This document shows positions 9,074 to 17,662 of a stretch of 64,000 bases of DNA, piece by piece. Source of the DNA: Aureivirga marina (GTDB taxonomy: Bacteria; Bacteroidota; Bacteroidia; Flavobacteriales; Flavobacteriaceae). The notes below the pieces were generated by a model. The model was not told the origin of the DNA. It did not search any database and was given only the letters and a program-made list of their open reading frames with translations. Position numbers and translations under genes: made by a program. The DNA lies in contig NZ_JADPIB010000003.1 of assembly GCF_015767265.1 (NCBI RefSeq), positions 62,001-126,000 of the forward strand, in the 5' to 3' direction. Positions within the stretch are counted from its first letter, which is position 1; each line of letters starts with the position of its first letter.

Positions 9074-11137
9074 TTGATTAGAAAATTACTTTTTATTTTT
9101 TTTATCACATTTTATTTTCTTCCATTGAATGCTCAAATGGAACAAACTTTTGATTTCAACGTTATTGATAGTTTGAAGAAAATAGATCGTTTGATGTATA
9201 ATCAAAAATATACTCCAACAGATAAAAAACAATTCCTTAAAAACTTTGAAACTATTATAATTTCTGATGAGAAGCTTTATCAAAAATATCGGAAGAAATT
9301 TATTTCTTACAGTTTTAAAGCACAATCCAAAGAATTTTTTTATAAATATATAGGAGAACTAGAAAAAAGTGCAATTTTTAGAAAAGACACTTCTTTATTA
9401 GCTTATTATTCCCGTAGCAGATCTTCAGCTTGTAATGTATATGGTGTTTATGATAGTATTATTTATTATCATGATAAAGCAAAATATTTATATAAATTGA
9501 TAAAAAACGATGAAAATTACTATAAAATTATTTTAACTACAATTACTTTCAGAATCAGAGTTGGAGATTACATAAGTGCTGAAAAACTTTGTATAGAACT
9601 TTTAGAAGCAGAGTATCATCCTGATTACGCATATCTAAGTTTATTAACGATTTATCAAAAACTGGAATGGTTTGATAAATTTGAAAGTATTATGTTGAAA
9701 ATGGATGATTATCTAAAAAATACCTCTGATGATGTTTCCATTATTAAAAAATCTTTTTTGATTACAAAAGGTGAATATTTTTTAAAAAAGAAAGATTATG
9801 ATAAAGCAATTGAAATTTTTAAAGAAGTAATTTCAGAATATGATACTGATTTTAAAAAAAAGTTTCAAAACATAAACTTTGAAAAAGAAGATGAATTTGA
9901 ACAAATGAATTTTGCTTATTTTTTAACTAAACTGAATAATGCATATTTGTTAAAAGGCGAAATTCATGAGGAGTTTTTGCAAGATTTTATTGATGCTCTA
10001 GAAGTTACGGAATATTTCTATGAACAATATGGATGGGTTTATATTTTAGAAGATAAAATTATGATTTTAAATAGTATAGGGGAGTATTATTATCATTTGA
10101 ACGATTTTAAAAAATCTGAATTTTATTTGAAAAAGTCTATTGCACTTGCAAAAAAAATCAATCATATCGAACATTATAAAGAAGGTGTTAAAAAAATAAT
10201 TCGAATTGACTCTGATTTAAAAATCGATATGTTAAATGAATATATTGAATTCAATAAAAAATATCAAAAAGAACAATATAAAAAGAAAGGAAAATTTTCC
10301 ATGATTCGCTTTGAAGCAGATCAATTAAAATTAGAATCGGTTTCTTTAGAAATACTTAGAAATAAATTAAAAAAACAAAACCAAACATATTCTATTTCTC
10401 TTGCTTTTTTCTTACTTTTTTTTGTATTGTATTTAATTTATATCCAAAAAAATAGAAATAAAAAATTGCAATTAGAAAACGAAAAACAGGAAATGCAAAT
10501 TGCTGTTTTTCAGCTTTCAGAGAAATTACATGAAAATTTAATAAGAGAAAAACTTCGAGAGAAATTTCGAATTTCCAGTGAATTACATGATGGTGTTTTG
10601 ACAAGATTTTTAGGTTTGCGTTTATTGATGAATTACTCAAAAATTAATCTTGATAAACAACAAAAATTAATTTATGAAGGAATAATAAATTCCCTTCAAA
10701 AAATTGAAAATAAAGCTAGAGAAATTTCTCATGAGTTAAATGAATGCACGGAAGTATTAGAAATTCGAGAAATTTTTGAAATTATATTAGAAGAGAAATT
10801 AAAAGAATTAAAACCAAATTTAAAATATGAAATAACTTCTAATGTTCCTTGGGAAAATTTCGAAATTAAAGATAAAATGAAATTGTTTTATATTCTAAAT
10901 AATTTTTTAGAATTAAATATTAAAATTACAAAACCTACAAAGATTTCCATCAGTTTACAGAAAAAAATTGGTCGAATTGTAATTGAAATAAAAGACAATG
11001 GTTCTTTTTTTAGTAAATATAATTCTGAGATTAAAAAAATTCAAAAAAAACTACAGCTTATGGATGGAGAAATGATGATGCATACTGAATTTAAGAAAGG
11101 AAAAATAGTCAAAATTATATTTCACAATAAAGATTGA
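9074..11137 (+). CDS. TPR sensor kinase, HisKA_3 type, degenerate ATP domain (copy 1)
   Basis: Predicted membrane-anchored two-component sensor, 687 residues. Signal peptide MIRKLLFIFFITFYFLPLNAQ, then TPR-like helical repeats (for example GEYFLKKKDYDKAIEIFKEV and GEYYYHLNDFKKSEFYLKKS) that should be periplasmic, one membrane span near 438-459 (SISLAFFLLFFVLYLIYIQ), a coiled coil, and a HisKA_3 dimerisation domain with ISSELHDGVLTRFLGLRLLM and phospho-acceptor His505. The ATPase domain keeps DNG at 641 but the N-box Asn pattern (here FYILNNFLELNIKITKPTK) and the glycine-rich lid are missing. The TTG at 9074 is chosen because the frame upstream crosses the promoter and because the paralogue starts the same way. 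No response regulator is adjacent. Confidence 0.85.
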   Translation: MIRKLLFIFFITFYFLPLNAQMEQTFDFNVIDSLKKIDRLMYNQKYTPTDKKQFLKNFETIIISDEKLYQKYRKKFISYSFKAQSKEFFYKYIGELEKSAIFRKDTSLLAYYSRSRSSACNVYGVYDSIIYYHDKAKYLYKLIKNDENYYKIILTTITFRIRVGDYISAEKLCIELLEAEYHPDYAYLSLLTIYQKLEWFDKFESIMLKMDDYLKNTSDDVSIIKKSFLITKGEYFLKKKDYDKAIEIFKEVISEYDTDFKKKFQNINFEKEDEFEQMNFAYFLTKLNNAYLLKGEIHEEFLQDFIDALEVTEYFYEQYGWVYILEDKIMILNSIGEYYYHLNDFKKSEFYLKKSIALAKKINHIEHYKEGVKKIIRIDSDLKIDMLNEYIEFNKKYQKEQYKKKGKFSMIRFEADQLKLESVSLEILRNKLKKQNQTYSISLAFFLLFFVLYLIYIQKNRNKKLQLENEKQEMQIAVFQLSEKLHENLIREKLREKFRISSELHDGVLTRFLGLRLLMNYSKINLDKQQKLIYEGIINSLQKIENKAREISHELNECTEVLEIREIFEIILEEKLKELKPNLKYEITSNVPWENFEIKDKMKLFYILNNFLELNIKITKPTKISISLQKKIGRIVIEIKDNGSFFSKYNSEIKKIQKKLQLMDGEMMMHTEFKKGKIVKIIFHNKD

Positions 11138-11243
11138 TATTTGTAAATATTTAAACTTTAATTATTTATAAATAAGAATAAAAAAATAATATAAAGAGAA
11201 ATAATTTATTAAAATCAGTAAAATTAACATCAAAAAAATCTTA

Positions 11244-11251
11244 TATATTTG
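11244..11251 (+). promoter_or_regulatory. -7 promoter element of the second sensor kinase
   Basis: TATATTTG, exact match to TAnnTTTG, 33 bases before the TTG start at 11285. The first paralogue has the same element 37 bases before its start. Confidence 0.7.
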
Positions 11252-11284
11252 TTTTCTTAACAATTTGAGTTTAAATTCAAAATC

Positions 11285-13345
11285 TTGTATAGAAAATTAC
11301 TTTTTTTTCTTATCCTTTTTACCTCACAAATTCCTTTAAATGCACAAACGGAAGAAAATCTTTTTTTTAATGTTTTAGACAGTATTCAGGAATTAAGAAA
11401 ATCGTTGAAAAAGCAAGATTATTCCGAAAATGACGGAAAAGAATTGTTGAAAAAAATTGATACGCTTGTCAATATAAATGATGATTTACTTTATGAAAAT
11501 AAAAATGCAATTTTATCTTATAGTTATATATTAAATACACCAAGTATTTTTTATAAGAATATTAGAAGAATCGAAGATTTAAGTTTTGAAAAAAAAGATA
11601 CTTTTGGAATGGGAATTATTTCCTTTTTGAAAGCAAATGCTTACGAAAAATTCGAAAAAAAAGATAGTATTCTATATTATTTTGAAAAAGCGAGTTATTA
11701 TTTTCGATTTTCTGGTTTTAAAGAATATTATGATACAAAACTTAAAATTGCTGACATAAAAATTAAATACGGAGATTTTATTGGCGCTGAAGAGATTTGT
11801 GTTGAATTATTAAAGAAAATCAATAATAAATCACCTATTTATTATCTTTTGGTTGAAATTTATATTCAATTAGGTGAATTTGAGAAAGCATATTATTATC
11901 TACAAAAACTAAAAAATCTTTCTAGAAGAAGCTTGGATAGAGATATAAAAGTGGTAAGTATTATAACTGAAGGAAGGTATTATTTAGAAAAAAGAGAATT
12001 TGAAAATGCACTGAAAAGTTTTGAAAGAGGATTAAAATATTTCGATGTAAATTTTATTGAAAGCTGTGAAAAAAGAATAAAATCTAATAATTATGAATTC
12101 TGGGAAAGTATAAAATATGCTTATTATTTAGATAATTTGAGTTATACAAAAATGATGCTTGGAGATACAAGTAATGAAATTTTTGAAAGCTTTATTTTAT
12201 CTAAAAAAATAATAGATTATGTTTATAAAACGTGGAAATGGGATCACATTTTAGAGGATAAAATTCATGTTTTATTACATTTAGGTGAATATCATCTTCT
12301 TTTAAAACATTGTGATAAAGCTGAAGAAAATATTAAAAAAGCAATTTTTCATGCTAAAAAAATAGACCATCTAGAATTGTATTCAAAAGGAATTGATTTG
12401 TTGACAAAAATAGATGTTTTAGATGAAGATTTATATCTAAAAGATTTTATCAATTATAGAAAAGAAAAGCGTAAAAATGATTTAATGCAAAATGGAAAAT
12501 TTTCTATGATTAAATTTGAATCTGAAGAACTAAAAGACAAAACTAATTCCATTGAAAGCACAAATAAAAAGCTTAAAAATCAGAATGTAGGTTATTTAGT
12601 TTTTTCGATTGTTTTAGTTTTATTAGTTTTCCTTTATTTCATTTATATTCAAATGATTCGAAGAAATAAATTAGTTTTAGAAAATGATAAACAACAAATG
12701 AAATTGGATATTTTTCAATTATCTGTAAAACAATATCAAGATATGTTGGAAGAGAAAAATCAAGAGAGATTTCGAATTTCTAGTGAATTACATGATGGAG
12801 TTTTAAGTCGATTTATGGGACTTCGTTTGTTGATGAATTATACAAAAGTAAATCTAAATGAAAGAGATTTTTTCTTTTATCAAAAACTGATAAATGAATT
12901 AGAAGAAATCGAATTACAAACTAGAGATTTGACACATCAACTAAGGAATCAAACAGAAGTTTATTCAAATAAAGAAATGTTTAGAGAGTTGATTATCCAG
13001 TTTTTAACTAAATATTTTAAAAAGAAAAAAATTAGAATTTATTCTGATGTTTACTGGGAAGAATTTAGTATGGAATTTAAAGCTGAATTTTTTATTTTGT
13101 TTAAAAAATTAATTGAAATCCTAGTAGAAGAGACAAATCCAACAAAAATTAAAATAAATTTTAGTGAACAAACTTCCGTTTTAAAAATTACAATTAAAGA
13201 TAATGGAACTGTTTTTAATAAACATAATTTGAAGTTTAAATGGATTAAAAAATTATTGAAAAAAATGGGAGGGAAGATTTTGATTACATCTTTTATTAAT
13301 GAAGGAAAATACACAGAAATTTATTTGCCTTTCATAAAAATATAA
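11285..13345 (+). CDS. TPR sensor kinase, HisKA_3 type, degenerate ATP domain (copy 2)
   Basis: Paralogue of the preceding gene, 686 residues, same order of parts: signal peptide MYRKLLFFLILFTSQIPLNAQ, TPR-like repeats, membrane span near 436-458 (LVFSIVLVLLVFLYFIYIQ), coiled coil, and FRISSELHDGVLSRFMGLRLLM with His503. In the ATPase part DNG is kept at 639, while the N-box region reads ILFKKLIEILVEETNPTK without the expected Asn, and the lid glycines are gone. The TTG start gives a good signal peptide and no ATG is available upstream. Its own promoter suggests separate transcription. The pair looks like a tandem duplication that has diverged considerably, with the HisKA_3 helix best conserved. 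Confidence 0.85.
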   Translation: MYRKLLFFLILFTSQIPLNAQTEENLFFNVLDSIQELRKSLKKQDYSENDGKELLKKIDTLVNINDDLLYENKNAILSYSYILNTPSIFYKNIRRIEDLSFEKKDTFGMGIISFLKANAYEKFEKKDSILYYFEKASYYFRFSGFKEYYDTKLKIADIKIKYGDFIGAEEICVELLKKINNKSPIYYLLVEIYIQLGEFEKAYYYLQKLKNLSRRSLDRDIKVVSIITEGRYYLEKREFENALKSFERGLKYFDVNFIESCEKRIKSNNYEFWESIKYAYYLDNLSYTKMMLGDTSNEIFESFILSKKIIDYVYKTWKWDHILEDKIHVLLHLGEYHLLLKHCDKAEENIKKAIFHAKKIDHLELYSKGIDLLTKIDVLDEDLYLKDFINYRKEKRKNDLMQNGKFSMIKFESEELKDKTNSIESTNKKLKNQNVGYLVFSIVLVLLVFLYFIYIQMIRRNKLVLENDKQQMKLDIFQLSVKQYQDMLEEKNQERFRISSELHDGVLSRFMGLRLLMNYTKVNLNERDFFFYQKLINELEEIELQTRDLTHQLRNQTEVYSNKEMFRELIIQFLTKYFKKKKIRIYSDVYWEEFSMEFKAEFFILFKKLIEILVEETNPTKIKINFSEQTSVLKITIKDNGTVFNKHNLKFKWIKKLLKKMGGKILITSFINEGKYTEIYLPFIKI

Positions 13346-13347
13346 AC

Positions 13348-13369
13348 CAGGATTAAATAAATAATCCTG
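13348..13369. terminator. Bidirectional terminator between convergent genes
   Basis: Stem CAGGATTA / TAATCCTG with a six-base loop and T-rich or A-rich flanks on both sides; serves the second kinase gene and the minus-strand gene at 13380. Confidence 0.8.
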
Positions 13370-13379
13370 ATTATTTATT

Positions 13380-13739
13380 TTAATGTGTAATCCATTCCCA
13401 AGCTTTTTCTAAATCTTCAATATTGAAATATTTTTCTGTCCAAGGTAAACTGATGTTATCCAAAGCTGTTCCTTCTTTGATAAATAAACTATTTCCTACA
13501 ATTGCAATTTTATGAATCACTTTATGATCATCACGAACAATTTTTAAAGTTTCAAGTACTGCTTTAAATGAAATTTTTGAATGTTCTCCAATTAAAATGA
13601 TTAAACGAACATCAGAAAATTCATCTTTTAAATTATTAATAGTTTCTTCTACTTTTTGGACTTGTGCTTTCGTGATTATTTCCTCTGAAATTTCAATACT
13701 TATAAGATTTTTATGCGTTTCATTGATTTCTATTTTCAT
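13380..13739 (-). CDS. STAS/SEC14-like (SpoIIAA-like) domain protein
   Basis: 119 residues forming one small alpha/beta domain of the SpoIIAA-like/CRAL-TRIO-like family: beta strand VRLIILIG, then HKIAIVGNSLFIKEGTALDNI and the characteristic ending KYFNIEDLEKAWEWITH. Such proteins are soluble and are thought to bind small ligands or partner proteins; no specific role is known. ATG start. It is a single gene, convergent with the second sensor kinase. Family-level call only. Confidence 0.75.
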   Translation of the reverse strand: MKIEINETHKNLISIEISEEIITKAQVQKVEETINNLKDEFSDVRLIILIGEHSKISFKAVLETLKIVRDDHKVIHKIAIVGNSLFIKEGTALDNISLPWTEKYFNIEDLEKAWEWITH

Positions 13740-13890
13740 AATTCAAAATTTAATTTACTTCTATTAAAGATACATAATTTTAAAAGGAAGTTTTATGTTT
13801 TTGTTTATATTTTAAATAAAATAAATATACTAAAGAAGTGTTTTGTTAAATTGGTATTATTTTTGTTAAAAAAGCGAAAAACCAAATTAT

Positions 13891-14370
13891 ATGAAACCAA
13901 AATTACCTTTAGCAAGACAAATTGTTTTAATCTTCTTTTTTAGTTTTTCTTTTTTATTTACAAGTTGTGATCCTTTTGATTGTATCATTCCTTCTGGGCC
14001 AGAATTACCATCCAGAAAACCTTTTACAGTAGGAGCAAATAGAGATATTTATTTTGAAATTGAAGCAGAAGTGAAAAATAGTTATCGAGATGATAGATTT
14101 GATTATCATTTTACGGTTGATGGAGAATTTCCTTCTACTTTACATTATCGTGTTAAAGGAAGAAGAACTCTCGTTTTTTATGGTGTCATTCAACAACAAG
14201 GAAATTTTACATTTACAGTAAACTTGAGTGTAGAAGATTTAGATTATTATGATGATATTGATTATGATACACCTTTTTTAAATGAAGATGGTGATGGATT
14301 GTGTTATTCGCATACATCTGAAAATTATACTATTGAAGTTGTAAAAAATTTGGTAATTACAAATAATTAA
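13891..14370 (+). CDS. Hypothetical lipoprotein
   Basis: 159 residues. The N-terminus LIFFFSFSFLFTSCDPFDC contains a lipobox (FTSC), so it should be an envelope lipoprotein. The mature part is beta-rich and acidic (VEDLDYYDDIDYDTPFLNEDGDG), with four cysteines in total. No family recognised. The last 4 bases overlap the end of the convergent gene on the minus strand. ATG start. Confidence 0.65.
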   Translation: MKPKLPLARQIVLIFFFSFSFLFTSCDPFDCIIPSGPELPSRKPFTVGANRDIYFEIEAEVKNSYRDDRFDYHFTVDGEFPSTLHYRVKGRRTLVFYGVIQQQGNFTFTVNLSVEDLDYYDDIDYDTPFLNEDGDGLCYSHTSENYTIEVVKNLVITNN

Positions 14371-14876
14371 AATATCAATAAATAAATCAAAAATAATATA
14401 GAAAGTAAAACGAAAATCCATTTTAGTCTAGTGAAAATGAGACTTCGTTTTACTTCTTTTTCTGATAAAATTGGATGAAATTTTAGAAAACTTAAAAAAT
14501 ATAAATTTTCTAAATAATCGAAAAACATTGCTAGGATTGGAATAAAAAGTGGAAAAATTGAAAATGTATTATTATTTTGAAAACAATAAATTGCTAGATA
14601 ACAATAAATAAAAAATAAAGAATATAAAACTGGAAAAATCATATCCAAATTTGTAATCATTTTTTTATAAATTTTCCTTCCATCAATTCCCAATTCATTA
14701 AAATATTTCGCCACACTTTTTTTAGTATAATTAAATTGCATATCCAAAATAGGTTGCTTACTGAATCTCTTCAATTGCTTTTTTCTTTTCTGAAAAAGTA
14801 AAAGAATAATACAATTAAGAATTAAAAGAATTCCCCAAAAACCATAAATGATATAACAATTTGTATCCTGCAACAT
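14367..14876 (-). CDS. Hypothetical membrane protein
   Basis: 169 residues from the ATG at 14876, with four hydrophobic segments: CYIIYGFWGILLILNCIILLLF at the N-terminus, two in the centre (IFPVLYSLFFIYCYLAIYCF and FPLFIPILAMFFDYL) and one at the C-terminus (WIFVLLSILFLIYLLIF). The frame could open at a TTG at 14894 inside the preceding gene, but the ATG just past that gene's stop is preferred. It lies directly downstream of the beta-helix gene on the same strand, so probably cotranscribed. Function unknown. Confidence 0.65.
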   Translation of the reverse strand: MLQDTNCYIIYGFWGILLILNCIILLLFQKRKKQLKRFSKQPILDMQFNYTKKSVAKYFNELGIDGRKIYKKMITNLDMIFPVLYSLFFIYCYLAIYCFQNNNTFSIFPLFIPILAMFFDYLENLYFLSFLKFHPILSEKEVKRSLIFTRLKWIFVLLSILFLIYLLIF

Positions 14877-14883
14877 AATTTGA

Positions 14884-16536
14884 CTAATTACCAATTAAAA
14901 ATTCGTTGTTTTTCTCTGTTAATTTCGTGTTTTTATCTAGAAATTGAATAAAATAATCTTGATTTGATTTGCATTGATTGCTTATTTCAATTCGATTATT
15001 AATTACGGTTAAATCCATTGTATTCTGGAAAATCATCGCACTAATATCACATTTTTGTTTAAATGTATTTCCTTCTACTGTTGTATTTTGAATTAAGTTT
15101 TCTTTTTGATAATAAGGATTACTCAAAATAATAGAACTATACGATTTATCGATATCATTTCTACCTGTATAAGTTTCCATAAATTGACAATTTTTAATCA
15201 TCACATCATGAATTGTTAAACCATTTTCTAAGAAAATATTCTTCTGGATTTTAATAGAATATTTTACGTTTTTTTCAAAAGACAAATTTTCCAATAAAAT
15301 ATTATTTCCAGAGAAAATTACTACGGCATTTGCATGATTTTTCTCAAATTTAGAATCAGTAATAGAAAGTCCTTTTGCATTTTGAGATAAATTATATACA
15401 ACCAATTTTTTAATGTTTTTCTTCGAAATATTAAATAAGCGAGAATTTTCTTTCGAAGTAATCATTAAATCGGTTTTATTTAACATTTGCACTTTTTCAA
15501 TTTCTATATCTTCGACTTTCATTCCTGTATCATAATTAAAAAAAGCTAAAATATCTCCTTCTTTTAAATCAATTAAAAAATCTTTTCTATTCTTTAAAAC
15601 AAACTCTTTTTTATTGATTACCTTTTTCACTTTTAGAAAATCATTTTCTACAGAAATTACATCTGAACCAATTGCTTCAAACAAAGAATTTTTGATTGTT
15701 GCTCCATTTCTGCTATTTTTTAAAACAATTCCTTTTCCGGAAGTGGAAAACAAACGATTTTCTTTTGGTTTAATTTGAAAATTTTCCAATTCAATTGTTG
15801 AGTTATCCGTTAAAATAACTTGAAATGGACTTGTAAAAACGGTTGTATTAAGAAAAGAAATATTCGTAGAATTATTGATTGTGAAAAGAGCATCATTATC
15901 TCTTTTTGCTCCAACAAACAAAAAAGTGTCACCCATTTCAATATTTCCTCCATTTTTGAAAGTGATGGAAGCTGTATTATTATTTATTCTACTAATTTCA
16001 GAAACTTCAAAGAAAGATGGTGTTCCTTTTTTAGGATTTTTTCCTTCTTTTTCATTAATCATTGCAAAATAATTATCTGTATTATTGATAATTCTCTGAA
16101 AAGCAGGAAATCCTTCATCAACACGAACATTTACAGTTTTTCGATCTTTTGAAATAGAAGTAATTATTCCTTGTGAAAAAGGTAAATTCACATAATCGAT
16201 AGAAAGATTTTTTAAATGAATATGCTCTGAATTATCTGTTTTTAAAAACTTAGTATAATTTTCAAAAGCAAAAGTTGCATTGTTAAATTCTAACATTACT
16301 CTTTTTTTGTTCGATAAATCCATCAAAAAAGAACCTTCATCAAGTCTAATTTTATATTCTTTATCTTCAAAAATAATTGTCGTTTTTTCGGAATTTTTAA
16401 TTAAAGATATAGCTTTACGAATTTTACTTACATCGTCAATTCCTTCCATTTTGCTAACATAAACAGTACTTTGAGAAAAAAGAGAAATGCTTATGAAACA
16501 AAGTAATACTGGTAAAAATGTATTTTTTCTTGCCAT
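14884..16536 (-). CDS. Secreted right-handed parallel beta-helix protein
   Basis: 550 residues with a signal peptide (RKNTFLPVLLCFISISLFSQ). The body has the repeating short-strand pattern with Asn ladders typical of pectate-lyase-like beta-helices (for example FLKTDNSEHIHLKNLSIDYV and ITDSKFEKNHANAVVIFSGNNILLENLSF). Such proteins bind or cleave polysaccharide, but no catalytic residues can be assigned from sequence alone, and no polysaccharide locus surrounds it. Exported beyond the inner membrane; no T9SS domain was seen at the C-terminus. Cotranscribed with the small membrane protein gene after it. Confidence 0.8.
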   Translation of the reverse strand: MARKNTFLPVLLCFISISLFSQSTVYVSKMEGIDDVSKIRKAISLIKNSEKTTIIFEDKEYKIRLDEGSFLMDLSNKKRVMLEFNNATFAFENYTKFLKTDNSEHIHLKNLSIDYVNLPFSQGIITSISKDRKTVNVRVDEGFPAFQRIINNTDNYFAMINEKEGKNPKKGTPSFFEVSEISRINNNTASITFKNGGNIEMGDTFLFVGAKRDNDALFTINNSTNISFLNTTVFTSPFQVILTDNSTIELENFQIKPKENRLFSTSGKGIVLKNSRNGATIKNSLFEAIGSDVISVENDFLKVKKVINKKEFVLKNRKDFLIDLKEGDILAFFNYDTGMKVEDIEIEKVQMLNKTDLMITSKENSRLFNISKKNIKKLVVYNLSQNAKGLSITDSKFEKNHANAVVIFSGNNILLENLSFEKNVKYSIKIQKNIFLENGLTIHDVMIKNCQFMETYTGRNDIDKSYSSIILSNPYYQKENLIQNTTVEGNTFKQKCDISAMIFQNTMDLTVINNRIEISNQCKSNQDYFIQFLDKNTKLTEKNNEFLIGN

Positions 16537-16623
16537 AAATTCGAAATTTTATAAAATCGTTTACTTAAAATTACATTATTGTAACGAATAAATGAAATGG
16601 AATCGTATGAAAAGTAAAAAGTA

Positions 16624-16658
16624 AAAGCCGCGCAACTTCAAGTGAAGAAACACGGCTT
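16624..16658 (-). terminator. Terminator after the OmpW-like gene
   Basis: AAGCCG / CGGCTT outer stem with an inner CTTC / GAAG stem; on the minus strand it is followed by a T-rich tract. Confidence 0.75.
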
Positions 16659-16710
16659 AAGAAAAAAGTGAATTAATCGAATAAAGGAAAAATGTATTTA
16701 TTTTCTTTTT

Positions 16711-17388
16711 TTAGAATTTAAATCCTACACCTGCTCCGATGATCCAAGGATTTATTTCTACTTCTGCTGGAATACTTAATCCATCTGCTAAATTTGATGC
16801 ATCAACTGTTACATCCGTTTTTAATAATAATTTTTTAGCATCAACATTAAAGAACCAACATTCGCTTATTTTATAATCAAAACCTAATTGAAATGAATAT
16901 CCAACAGCATTATCATATTCTACATCTGCAACTGAATATCCTTCATCAACACCATAGAAAATTGTATAGTTAAGACCAGCTCCTACATAAGGTTTAAATT
17001 TTTCAGTAGGATAGAAGTGGTATTGTAAATTTAAAGTTGGTGGTAACAGCCAAACACTTCCTAAATCAACATCTACAGGAACATCAATTCCTAAAGCAGA
17101 TAAATCAGCACCTAAATCTTGTACATTGTGTTGTGTTGTTCCTAAAATTAATTCCGCAGCAATATTTTTAGTAAAAAAATATGTGAAATCAAGTTCTGGA
17201 ATAATTTGCGTTGAAATATCAACATCTCCACCAATAACTCCAACAGTCGCATCAACATCTGGTGCAACAACTACAGCTCTAAATCTTACTTGCCATCTTT
17301 TGAACTCTGAATTTGAATCCTCTTGTGCATTCATTCCTGTTGAAAAGAATAATGCAAATAGCAATAACGCTCCAAACAATTTTCTCAT
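16711..17388 (-). CDS. ompW: OmpW-family outer-membrane beta-barrel protein
   Basis: 225 residues, signal peptide MRKLFGALLLFALFFSTGMNAQ, then an eight-stranded barrel. The stretch WLLPPTLNLQYHFYPTEKFKPYVGAGLNYT is the OmpW family core, and the protein ends in the terminal strand IIGAGVGFKF with a C-terminal Phe as needed for barrel assembly. OmpW proteins form small hydrophobic channels in the outer membrane and are often stress-regulated. Single-gene unit with its own terminator. Family assignment is good; the symbol is by family. Confidence 0.85.
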   Translation of the reverse strand: MRKLFGALLLFALFFSTGMNAQEDSNSEFKRWQVRFRAVVVAPDVDATVGVIGGDVDISTQIIPELDFTYFFTKNIAAELILGTTQHNVQDLGADLSALGIDVPVDVDLGSVWLLPPTLNLQYHFYPTEKFKPYVGAGLNYTIFYGVDEGYSVADVEYDNAVGYSFQLGFDYKISECWFFNVDAKKLLLKTDVTVDASNLADGLSIPAEVEINPWIIGAGVGFKF

Positions 17389-17662
17389 AATACTTTTGTT
17401 TTTTTAAAAATTCATACCTCAAAAGTATCTGAAAAGATTTTGGAAAATGATGACTTATATCATCGAAAAGTAATTTTTATATTTTTATGAATTCAAAAAA
17501 AAGACTGTTATATTTTTTTATATAAATAAAAAAACTCGTTAAAATTAACGGTATTGTAATATGCGCTAATTTCTGTTTTAAATAGAATGTTTATAATTCT
17601 TTTAACTCAACTTATTTTTCTTTAATATTAATTTAAAAGTAGTAAATCAAAAATGCTAAAAA
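17389..17662. other. Divergent intergenic region
   Basis: 274 bases between the divergent ompW-like gene and the T9SS cargo gene. Very A+T-rich, no reading frame. I see no promoter element that I can place with confidence. Confidence 0.4.
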
